Shown one piece after another: positions 1-4,633 of a stretch of 6,082 bases of DNA. Numbering within the stretch: position 1 is the stretch's first letter; the number at the start of each line of letters is the position of its first letter. A model generated the notes under the pieces. That model searched no databases. It had not been told where the DNA came from and saw only the letters and a program-made list of their open reading frames with translations. This DNA comes from Tidjanibacter sp. (GTDB lineage Bacteria; Bacteroidota; Bacteroidia; Bacteroidales; Rikenellaceae): NCBI GenBank assembly GCA_017628675.1, contig JAGBYS010000270.1, positions 1-6,082 of the forward strand, in the 5' to 3' direction. The position numbers and the translations under genes are program-made.

Positions 1-1340
1 AGAAACTCCTTGGTCATACGCTCCTCGCCAAAGAGCAGACGATCGATGAAGACCGCACTCCACTGACCACCCTGCGCCTTATGGCAGGTGACGGCATAGG
101 CAAACTTCACCTGCATAGCATTGTAGTACTCATTCTCCCTCACCTCTTTCATTCGTTTGGCCTTGCAGGTACTCTCGGGATAGTCGGCCTCCACAGCATA
201 GAAGAGCTCCTTCATCTGATCGCGGGTGAGGGAGGGCGAAAATGAGTTGAGAGCATCGAGCATAATGTTACACTCTATCTCGTAGTCGTCGTAGTCGGGG
301 AAGCGCAGCGTGGCCTCGGCAAAGCGAAATCCATAGAGCTCCTTGAAGCGGCGAATCCTGCGTAGCTGTGCCACATCGCCGTTGGCAATGAAGCTCGCCT
401 TGGCCTCCTCGTCACGCTCGGTGTAGTGGTAGTTGTTCTTCACGACCATCAGCATATCGCCCGAATCAATCTCCTCCTCGGCGTAGAGCACACGGGCACG
501 GATTCCCTGATTGAAGTGCACAGCTCGCTTATTGCTGCGAGTGATGACAATCACATCGTCCTTGCCATACTTGGAGTAGCACTCCTCGACCTTCTCCAGG
601 AAGTCGGCACCACTGATGGCCCTAAAGTCGGGGTAACTCATATCCAAGAGGGGTGTTTCGTAGATGCGGTTCTCGATCATACACCTCACCATCGTGGCAT
701 TGTAGAGAATGCCGCTCTCCTCCTCCTGACGCACAACCTCATCGAGGGTATTGTAACTCACTGAGCCATAGAAGGACATCTTGCGTGGGTCGAGTGCGGG
801 AGAGAGCTCGTGTCCAACGGGTGGCAGCTGGGCCGAGTCACCCACAAACATAATCCTGCAACGCTGGCCGGAGCGCACATATTCAAACAGATCGTCGAGC
901 AACGAGCCCGAGCCAAAGAGCGACCCCTCGTCCGAGAAGTCGGCAATCATCGAGGCCTCATCGACGATGAAAACCGCATCCTTTTCGCGATTGAAATTGA
1001 GGTCAAACTTGGAATCGAAGCCGCCCGATGTGCGCTCACGATAGATGCGCTTGTGGATAGTATAGGCCGAAGAGTCGGTCGCAAGCTGGGTCATAACCTT
1101 GGCGGCACGCCCCGTGGGAGCAAGCAGAATGGGCTTCAGACGCATCTCCTTGAGCACCTCTACGAAGGCGGCAATGAGCATCGTCTTACCCGTTCCGGCG
1201 TAGCCATTGAGGATGAAAATACGCTCATAGTCGTCGTCGGCAATCCACTCCGACAAAGATTCTATAATTTTTTTTTGCCCAAAAGTTGGAGTAAACGCAA
1301 ATTTGGCGTAAATTTGGGTCGTAATGTGCTCCTTAAGCAT
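1..1340 (-). CDS. RecD/Pif1-like superfamily 1B DNA helicase (AAA ATPase), 3' end cut by window edge
   Basis: This is an ATP-dependent DNA helicase, by family a 5'-3' SF1B enzyme acting in DNA repair or recombination in the cytoplasm. The 446 visible residues contain Walker A GYAGTGKT (46-53), motif Ia LAPTGRAAK (73-81), Walker B VFIVDEAS (123-130), motif III GDSAQLPPVG (167-176) and the motif V region YAVTCHKAQGGQW (415-427). The final motif (VI) and the stop lie beyond the window, so probably only a few dozen residues are missing. The start at 1340 is the first ATG in frame; a TGA in frame lies 12 nt upstream. About 45 residues precede Walker A, which fits the compact single-subunit Bacteroidota RecD-like proteins and not true RecD or RecD2 with their extra N-terminal domains. 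It is transcribed divergently from the gene at 1389. The family assignment is firm, but the exact cellular role is not. Confidence 0.93.
   Translation of the reverse strand, partial: MLKEHITTQIYAKFAFTPTFGQKKIIESLSEWIADDDYERIFILNGYAGTGKTMLIAAFVEVLKEMRLKPILLAPTGRAAKVMTQLATDSSAYTIHKRIYRERTSGGFDSKFDLNFNREKDAVFIVDEASMIADFSDEGSLFGSGSLLDDLFEYVRSGQRCRIMFVGDSAQLPPVGHELSPALDPRKMSFYGSVSYNTLDEVVRQEEESGILYNATMVRCMIENRIYETPLLDMSYPDFRAISGADFLEKVEECYSKYGKDDVIVITRSNKRAVHFNQGIRARVLYAEEEIDSGDMLMVVKNNYHYTERDEEAKASFIANGDVAQLRRIRRFKELYGFRFAEATLRFPDYDDYEIECNIMLDALNSFSPSLTRDQMKELFYAVEADYPESTCKAKRMKEVRENEYYNAMQVKFAYAVTCHKAQGGQWSAVFIDRLLFGEERMTKEF
1286..1316 (+). promoter_or_regulatory. Alternative promoter for the 1389 gene cluster (TTG, N20, TAAATTTG)
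   Basis: TTG at 1286-1288 and TAAATTTG at 1309-1316 are 20 nt apart. The -7 element matches the TAnnTTTG consensus exactly. It lies inside the first codons of the divergent helicase gene and would give a leader of about 65 nt. The sequence alone cannot decide between this and the candidate at 1313-1345; both may be used. Confidence 0.35.
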
Positions 1341-1345
1341 ATTTG
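1313..1345 (+). promoter_or_regulatory. Candidate promoter for the 1389 gene cluster (TTTG, N21, CATATTTG)
   Basis: TTTG at 1313-1316 is followed after 21 nt by CATATTTG at 1338-1345. That differs from the Bacteroidota -7 consensus TAnnTTTG only at its first base. It would start transcription near 1352 and leave a leader of roughly 37 nt before the ATG at 1389. The -7 element overlaps the helicase start codon on the other strand. It competes with another candidate just upstream. Confidence 0.4.
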
Positions 1346-1364
1346 TACATCAGTTTTTACGCTA

Positions 1365-1372
1365 CAAACTTA
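1365..1372 (-). promoter_or_regulatory. Candidate -7 element for the RecD-like helicase gene
   Basis: On the minus strand this reads TAAGTTTG, an exact match to the Bacteroidota -7 consensus TAnnTTTG, 24 nt upstream of the helicase ATG. The -33 position shows only a T-run (GTGTTTTT on the minus strand, near 1392-1399) and not a clean TTTG. The implied leader is short, about 20 nt. The assignment rests on one hexamer-sized match in AT-rich DNA, so it is tentative. Confidence 0.35.
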
Positions 1373-1388
1373 ATATTAAAATATAGAA

Positions 1389-2036
1389 ATGAAAAACACT
1401 ATCATCAAAATCGTTCTCGCAATCGTAATGGTTGGTGCTGCTTACTACCTCTATGACAGCATTATGGCCCCTGTACGCTTTGACGACACTCGTATGGCTC
1501 GCGAGAAAGCCGTAATCGAGCGCGTTATCGACATCCGCGCTGCTCAGCGTGGCTACAAACAGGTCAATGGTGAGTACACCAACTCGTTCGACACCCTCAT
1601 CAACTTCGTCCTCACCGCAGAGATGCAGTTTGAGCGTCAGCTCGTTTCGTCGGATGACTCGGTAGGTCTTGCACAGCTCAAGAAGGCCAAGAAGAAAAAT
1701 GTCGAGAAATTCACCGTTAAGGCTATCGACACCCTCTTCGGTGCCAAGAAGCTCACCCCCGCACAGGTACAGGAGCTCCGCTACATCCCCTTCTCGGACA
1801 AGGGCGAGAATGGTCAGAAGATCGAGTTCACTATGGGTGCAAACAAAGTAGAGGTTGGTAATGTAAGTGTGCCCGTATTTGAGGCTAAAGCTCACTACAA
1901 AACCTTCCTCGCAGACCAGAACATTCAGCTTCTCGTGAACCTTATCGACGAGCAGGAGAACACCCTCCACAGGTTCCCCGGTATCAAGTGTGGCGACCTG
2001 AACCAAGCAACCAACGATGCAGGTAACTGGGAGTAA
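1389..2036 (+). CDS. Membrane-anchored protein of unknown function, pseudopilin-like layout
   Basis: The product has 215 residues. Residues 4-23 form one hydrophobic segment after a short basic N-terminus (MKNTIIK), with no lipobox Cys, so it is probably a single-pass inner-membrane anchor with a periplasmic body. A charged helix follows (about 32-58), then the pattern QRGYKQVNGEYTNSFDTLI (54-72). This resembles the helix followed by A-x-x-Y...G-x-Y-P seen in type II secretion pseudopilins, but no prepilin-peptidase motif GFxxxE is present, so the likeness is only structural inference. A lysine-rich stretch lies near 98-106 and the protein ends in GNWE. I recall similar uncharacterised proteins in other Bacteroidota. 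The ATG at 1389 is preceded by an A/T-rich leader without Shine-Dalgarno. It is first in the cluster with the DUF3822 gene and rsmD. Confidence 0.85.
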   Translation: MKNTIIKIVLAIVMVGAAYYLYDSIMAPVRFDDTRMAREKAVIERVIDIRAAQRGYKQVNGEYTNSFDTLINFVLTAEMQFERQLVSSDDSVGLAQLKKAKKKNVEKFTVKAIDTLFGAKKLTPAQVQELRYIPFSDKGENGQKIEFTMGANKVEVGNVSVPVFEAKAHYKTFLADQNIQLLVNLIDEQENTLHRFPGIKCGDLNQATNDAGNWE

Positions 2037-2652
2037 TAACAGCACAATAAGCACTTCAAGATTGTCCATTCGCATCCCGAGTGGACAATCTTTGCATAGT
2101 GAAGAGCTCGACAAGGTGGCTTCGGCCAAACGAGTGGAGCTAATCCTTTGTGGCCCTGTGGTTGCCGCCTACCCCAAAGAGCTGGCCGAGGAGATAGACT
2201 TCAACGCGATGCTCACAACCCACGGCATCCCTTCATGCCAGGAGAGTGAGATTGTTCACTTCGGCAGCGGACGCAGCGTGGGCTATGCAGCAGTGTTGGA
2301 TGGCAGTGTGGCCAAGCTTATCGCCTCCGAGAGGGCCAAAGGCAAAGAGGTGGTTGTGACCTCGCCCCTGGAGATGTGTGTGGGCAAGGCTATCGTCGCC
2401 ACCCGCAGGAGCAAAAACATCTTCCTGCACCTGGAGGAGGCAATGTGCTATGTGGCCCTGGCGGAGAATATGCGCCTGAGGTATGCGGAGGCTATCCCCA
2501 CCGAAAATGCCAAGGAGCTCGTTGCTCTGCTCGCACTGCTGAACAAGGATTTCGACCTCAAGAAGGCACAATTCACCCTCTCGGGCGACGAAGGCAAGAA
2601 GTACTACAATACCATCAGGAGCTATTTCCGCAGGGTGGAAATGCTCAAATAA
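2017..2652 (+). CDS. DUF3822 family protein
   Basis: The product has 211 residues and no signal peptide or membrane segment, so it is cytoplasmic. The family is a Bacteroidota group of unknown function commonly found beside rsmD. Features that recall it are the strand LSIRI (16-20), a VELILCGP...AAYPKELAEE segment (about 40-58), IFLHLEEAMCYVALAEN (134-150) and a C-terminal helix and strand ending YYNTIRSYFRRV. Family members are usually longer (about 250-280 residues, from memory), so this one looks shortened near the N-terminus. The start is uncertain. ATG 2017 overlaps the upstream gene by 20 nt; TTG at 2062 or 2092 would remove the overlap, and the second would also remove the LSIRI strand. 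No other ATG occurs until 2209. It ends 21 nt before rsmD, which suggests co-transcription. The assignment comes from memory of family patterns. Confidence 0.78.
   Translation: MQVTGSNNSTISTSRLSIRIPSGQSLHSEELDKVASAKRVELILCGPVVAAYPKELAEEIDFNAMLTTHGIPSCQESEIVHFGSGRSVGYAAVLDGSVAKLIASERAKGKEVVVTSPLEMCVGKAIVATRRSKNIFLHLEEAMCYVALAENMRLRYAEAIPTENAKELVALLALLNKDFDLKKAQFTLSGDEGKKYYNTIRSYFRRVEMLK
2058..2092 (+). terminator. 15-bp hairpin after the 1389 gene, overlapping the DUF3822 frame
   Basis: Positions 2058-2072 pair completely with 2078-2092 (15 pairs, one of them T-G) around a 5-nt loop, CATCC. The stem begins AAGATTGTCCA and closes with TGGACAATCTT. It begins 22 nt after the stop codon at 2034-2036, where an intrinsic terminator would be expected. 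The T-run that follows is short (TCTTTG), so termination may be partial. It also lies within the predicted first codons of the DUF3822 gene and could act as attenuator, mRNA-stability element or translational control instead. Confidence 0.6.
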
Positions 2653-2673
2653 GAAGAAAAAACAGCCACAAAG

Positions 2674-3210
2674 ATGAGAATCATCAGCGGAAAATATCGC
2701 GGCAGAACCATCACCCCACCCCGCAACCTCAGGGCTCGCCCCACCACAGACTTTGCCAAGGAGAACCTCTTTAATGTGCTTGGCAACCTCGTGGATTTCG
2801 AGGAGGTGGATGTGTTGGATCTCTTTTCGGGCACCGGCTCCATCAGCTACGAGTTCGCCTCGCGTGGTGCCAGGAGTGTCACAAGTGTGGAGGTTAATGC
2901 GGTTCACAACGCCTTCATCCGCAAGACCGCAAAGGAGCTCGGCTTCGCGACGCTCTACGCCACCCACGCCAATGTTTTCCTGTACCTGAAGAGCTGCAAT
3001 AAACAATTCGACCTTATTTTCTCCGATGCGCCATACGATTTGGAGGGTAGCGAGGAGGTCATCGACCTTGTGTTGGGACGCGATTTGCTCCGAGAGGACG
3101 GAATTTTGATTTTCGAGCACTCCAAGGACAAAAAGTTCGACGAACACCCTAACTTTTGGCAGTCAAGAAGTTACGGTAGTGTGCAGTTTTCGTTCTTCAA
3201 AAAAGATTAA
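2674..3210 (+). CDS. rsmD: 16S rRNA (guanine(966)-N(2))-methyltransferase RsmD
   Basis: This enzyme transfers a methyl group from S-adenosylmethionine to N2 of G966 of 16S rRNA during assembly of the small ribosomal subunit. The 178 residues match the usual length. The N-terminus MRIISGKYRGR and the segment RPTTDFAKENLFNVL (22-36) are family hallmarks. The SAM-binding motif is LDLFSGTGSISYE (48-60), with the acidic residue of motif II at E73 (SVEVN). The catalytic motif IV, normally DPPY or DPPF, reads DAPY (118-121). The start ATG at 2674 follows an A-rich leader, 21 nt after the DUF3822 stop, and gives the canonical N-terminus. No convincing terminator is visible before the tRNA promoter; the downstream DNA is only A-rich. 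Confidence 0.96.
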   Translation: MRIISGKYRGRTITPPRNLRARPTTDFAKENLFNVLGNLVDFEEVDVLDLFSGTGSISYEFASRGARSVTSVEVNAVHNAFIRKTAKELGFATLYATHANVFLYLKSCNKQFDLIFSDAPYDLEGSEEVIDLVLGRDLLREDGILIFEHSKDKKFDEHPNFWQSRSYGSVQFSFFKKD

Positions 3211-3237
3211 AAAAATCGAAAAAAAGTTGCACTAAAG

Positions 3238-3268
3238 TTTGCAGATACAAAAATTTGTACTACTTTTG
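3238..3268 (+). promoter_or_regulatory. Promoter of tRNA-Asp (TTTG, N19, TACTTTTG)
   Basis: TTTG at 3238-3241 and TACTTTTG at 3261-3268 are exactly 19 nt apart, a full match to the Bacteroidota primary-sigma consensus TTTG-N19-21-TAnnTTTG. Transcription would start near 3274-3276, about 12 nt before the mature tRNA 5' end at 3287. The strength fits a highly expressed stable RNA and shows that the tRNA does not depend on readthrough from rsmD. Confidence 0.8.
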
Positions 3269-3286
3269 TACCGCAATCAGAAACAC

Positions 3287-3360
3287 GGTGTGGTAGTTCA
3301 GCTGGTTAGAATGCCTGCCTGTCACGCAGGAGGTCGCGAGTTCGAGTCTCGTCCATACCG
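3287..3360 (+). tRNA. tRNA-Asp (anticodon GTC)
   Basis: The 74-nt cloverleaf reads aspartate codons GAC and GAT. The acceptor stem GGTGTGG (3287-3293) pairs with CCATACC (3353-3359), with one G-T pair. The anticodon stem CCTGC/GCAGG encloses the loop CTGTCAC, with GTC at 3321-3323. The T-arm is GCGAG-TTCGAGT-CTCGT. The discriminator is G at 3360, as expected for tRNA-Asp. The 3' CCA is not encoded (CAAAA follows), so it must be added after transcription. The sequence is close to E. coli tRNA-Asp throughout. Confidence 0.98.
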
Positions 3361-3366
3361 CAAAAC

Positions 3367-3396
3367 AAAACGGATACCTAAAAGGTGTCCGTTTTT
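3367..3396 (+). terminator. Intrinsic terminator of tRNA-Asp
   Basis: CGGATACC (3371-3378) pairs with GGTGTCCG (3384-3391) around the loop TAAAA, with one T-G pair. The flanking A and T runs extend the stem to 12 pairs and provide a T-tail (3392-3396). It begins seven bases after the tRNA discriminator and ends a monocistronic tRNA transcript. Confidence 0.88.
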
Positions 3397-3419
3397 GTGT
3401 TATGTAGGTTGTAGTTATC

Positions 3420-3475
3420 GAACTCGCGACCGACTAAGCCCCTCCTTTACCAAAGGAGGGGTTTGGGGAGGAATG
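3420..3475 (+). repeat. Palindromic intergenic repeat, copy 1, led by inverted tRNA T-arm fragment
   Basis: This 56-bp element shares its first 42 bases with the copy at 3561-3614, with 40 identical. It holds a perfect palindrome: CCCCTCCTTT (3439-3448), loop ACC, AAAGGAGGGG (3452-3461), followed by TTTGGGGAGG. Such CCTCCTTT/AAAGGAGG hairpins recur between genes in many Bacteroidota genomes (recalled, not searched). Its left end, with two bases beyond it (3418-3431, TCGAACTCGCGACC), is the exact reverse complement of tRNA-Asp positions 3332-3345. No protein is credible here. Confidence 0.75.
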
Positions 3476-3485
3476 TAGACATAGC

Positions 3486-3534
3486 TCGCGAGAAATTGAC
3501 CGCGCGCAGCGCGGGCTCGAGTCTCGTCCATACC
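3486..3534 (+). pseudogene. Remnant of the tRNA-Asp 3' end, interrupted by a 24-nt hairpin
   Basis: TCGAGTCTCGTCCATACC at 3517-3534 repeats exactly 18 bases of the tRNA-Asp gene (3342-3359), 175 bp downstream and in the same orientation. Immediately left of a 24-nt insert (3493-3516) stands TCGCGAG (3486-3492), the T-arm sequence that precedes this segment in the intact tRNA. The fragment therefore looks like a tRNA 3' end split in its T-loop. There is no D-arm, anticodon arm or 5' acceptor strand, so it cannot be a tRNA. The 18-bp match is firm; counting the 7-bp part as homologous is inference. Confidence 0.65.
3500..3514. repeat. GC-only hairpin inside the tRNA remnant
   Basis: CCGCGC (3500-3505), loop GCA, GCGCGG (3509-3514) form a 6-bp perfect G+C stem in otherwise AT-rich intergenic DNA. 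It makes up most of the 24-nt stretch that separates the two parts of the tRNA 3' remnant. Its composition suggests a separate origin from the surrounding sequence. Confidence 0.55.
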
Positions 3535-3560
3535 ATATTATATATTGTGTGGCAGTCGCA

Positions 3561-3614
3561 GAACTCGCGACCGACTAAGCCTCCCCTTTACCAAAGGAGG
3601 GGATTGGAGAAATG
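3561..3614 (+). repeat. Palindromic intergenic repeat, copy 2
   Basis: This is the second copy of the element at 3420-3475, in the same orientation and 141 bp downstream. It starts with GAACTCGCGACC, the 12-base reverse complement of the tRNA T-arm region, then GACTAAGCC. The hairpin is degraded: the left arm CCTCCCCTTT now carries one mismatch and one T-G pair against AAAGGAGGGG. After the hairpin the copies diverge through small deletions. Copy 1, with the perfect stem, may be the more recent or the better-preserved one. Confidence 0.72.
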
Positions 3615-3643
3615 AGAGAAATGGGAGTTATAAGTTTAGTAGA

Positions 3644-3705
3644 CCCATTAGCCCATTTAGCCCTTTTAGCCATTTTGGCCATTTTGGCCCTTTTGGCCCT
3701 TACTC
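3644..3705. repeat. 9-bp degenerate tandem repeat
   Basis: Six consecutive 9-base units occupy 3644-3697: CCCATTAGC, CCATTTAGC, CCTTTTAGC, CATTTTGGC, CATTTTGGC, CCTTTTGGC. A decayed seventh follows (CCTTACTC). One pair of units is identical, and the others drift step by step, as expected from slippage followed by point mutation. The array ends about 40 bp before the -7 element of the hydrolase gene. It is open in one frame but has no features of a real protein. Copy number may vary between strains. Confidence 0.8.
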
Positions 3706-3721
3706 TTTTTCAATTATCCAC

Positions 3722-3752
3722 TTTCAACTCTCAACTCTTTTTCTTATCTTTG
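3722..3752 (+). promoter_or_regulatory. Promoter of the lipoprotein hydrolase gene
   Basis: TATCTTTG at 3745-3752, followed by TA, is a textbook Bacteroidota -7 element. TTTC at 3722-3725, 19 nt upstream, is a one-mismatch -33 element. The start of transcription would fall near 3758-3760, leaving a leader of only 12-14 nt before ATG 3772. That leaves little room for a Shine-Dalgarno sequence, and none is visible. Confidence 0.7.
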
Positions 3753-3771
3753 TAAAAATCGCGTTTGAGTT

Positions 3772-4524
3772 ATGAAAATGAGAAACTTTTTCCTACTTGC
3801 AGTGGTGGCTATGATGGGTAGCCTCATTGGTTGCCAGAGGTATGTGAGCTACACAGACACAATCGCCCTCAATGGTGTTGAGCTCTTCTATGCGGTCGAG
3901 GGCAAGGGCAAGCCCGTGATTTTGATCCACGGCAACGGCGGCAGCCACAACGACCTCGAAACAACCACACGACAGCTTGCACAGGCAGGCTACAGAGTCT
4001 ATGCGCTCGACTCGCGCGGTCAGGGCTCAAATGCCCCTCTGGAGGAGTATCACTACAAAGATATGGCCGAGGATGTGCGACAATTCATCGAGGCCCAGGA
4101 GCTCACAAAACCCGCCATTTTCGGCTTTAGTGACGGCGGTATCATCGCACTCCAACTCGAGGTTCTCTATCCCGGCACGCTGGGTGCTATTGCCACAGGC
4201 GGCGCCATCATCTTCGTGGGTGGCGCTTTGGTGCCCGAATTTGAGGCCCAATTTTTCGCACAGGAGAATCCCAACCCACTCAATATCATGATGATGAATG
4301 AGCCCACGATGAGCCCCAGCGATATGCAGACCATCAGCTGTCCTGCGCTCATTATGGCAGGCGACGGTGACCTAATCCGAGAGGAGCACACAAGGCTCAT
4401 CGGCGACAATATCCCCAAGGGAGAGGTCATCATCGTGCCCAATGCCGACCACGGCTCCTACATCTACCACTCCACCCGCGTTGGCGACCTGCTGCTCGAT
4501 TTCTTCGAGAGGATAGGCTATTAG
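3772..4524 (+). CDS. Lipoprotein alpha/beta hydrolase
   Basis: This is a 250-residue serine hydrolase of the alpha/beta fold, probably an esterase or related enzyme; the substrate cannot be told from sequence. Residues 1-21 are a lipoprotein signal peptide with lipobox LIGC (Cys21). The following Q-R-Y has no acidic export signal, so a periplasm-facing membrane location is more likely than the cell surface. The hydrolase domain has the oxyanion-hole motif HGNGG (53-57), nucleophile elbow GFSDG (Ser120), the acid in GDGD (D200 most likely, 197-200) and the catalytic His in NADHG (His227), so it looks active. A cap segment lies near 145-185 and includes NIMMMNEPTM. ATG 3772 and ATG 3778 are both possible starts; either preserves the signal peptide. 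It is monocistronic, with its own promoter and a downstream terminator shared with the convergent genes. Confidence 0.92.
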   Translation: MKMRNFFLLAVVAMMGSLIGCQRYVSYTDTIALNGVELFYAVEGKGKPVILIHGNGGSHNDLETTTRQLAQAGYRVYALDSRGQGSNAPLEEYHYKDMAEDVRQFIEAQELTKPAIFGFSDGGIIALQLEVLYPGTLGAIATGGAIIFVGGALVPEFEAQFFAQENPNPLNIMMMNEPTMSPSDMQTISCPALIMAGDGDLIREEHTRLIGDNIPKGEVIIVPNADHGSYIYHSTRVGDLLLDFFERIGY

Positions 4525-4550
4525 AACTTATTTCTCAAAACTGACAAGAT

Positions 4551-4592
4551 AAATAGCCACCGACACACATAAAGTTGTTCCGGTGGCTATTT
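4551..4592. terminator. Bidirectional terminator between convergent genes
   Basis: AAATAGCCACCG (4551-4562) and CGGTGGCTATTT (4581-4592) form a perfect 12-bp stem with an 18-nt loop. It lies 27 bp after the hydrolase stop and 42 bp before the stop of the minus-strand lipoprotein gene. On the plus strand it ends in TTTGTAT and on the minus strand in TTTATCTT, so it could serve both transcripts. The long loop and short T-runs make it a moderate terminator. Confidence 0.75.
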
Positions 4593-4633
4593 GTATATGA
4601 CTTAGGCCCTTATCGGTCCTCATTTTCTTGGAT

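Larger units (their letters stand above)
3397..3771. other. Gene-free, repeat-rich intergenic region
   Basis: No credible coding sequence occurs between the tRNA terminator and the hydrolase gene. The open frames across it are short, run through the palindromes and tandem repeat, and have repeat-derived residues such as FTKGG and FGPFGP. The region consists of two palindromic repeats, a tRNA 3' remnant, a 9-bp tandem array and the hydrolase promoter. AT-rich joining sequence, for example near 3535-3552, makes up the rest. Confidence 0.8.

Noticed and set aside
1325..1337. AAGGAG Shine-Dalgarno-like sequence just inside the helicase gene (minus strand)
   Set aside because: It lies after the ATG (codons 3-4) and would only serve an ATT start; the ATG at 1340 gives the expected N-terminal length.
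810..1373. 187-codon plus-strand open frame over the helicase gene
   Set aside because: It is antisense to conserved helicase motifs and has no family features.
1362..2129. 255-codon open frame on the minus strand, opposite the membrane-anchored protein gene
   Set aside because: It is antisense to a gene with a clear membrane anchor and a family-like pattern, and its translation is low-complexity Leu/Val/Glu, typical of a shadow frame.
2233..3147. 304-codon open frame on the minus strand, opposite the DUF3822 gene and rsmD
   Set aside because: It lies antisense to well-supported genes, has no recognisable domain or promoter, and is the usual mirror frame of codons with C/G in third position.
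3239..3478. Open frame starting upstream of and running through tRNA-Asp
   Set aside because: It crosses the tRNA, its terminator and the palindromic repeat; its FTKGGVWGG end is the translated repeat.
3342..3534. The 18-bp direct repeat as attL/attR of an integrated element
   Set aside because: Only 157 bp lie between the copies and there is no integrase or cargo; at most this is a relic.
3420..3705. Possible CRISPR array from the repeats
   Set aside because: The palindromic repeat has only two copies and the 9-bp array has no spacers; no cas gene is present.
3545..3775. Open frame through repeat copy 2 and the 9-bp tandem array
   Set aside because: Its residues are dictated by the repeats (FTKGG, FGHFGPFGP) and it ends in the hydrolase start; there is no promoter or start context.
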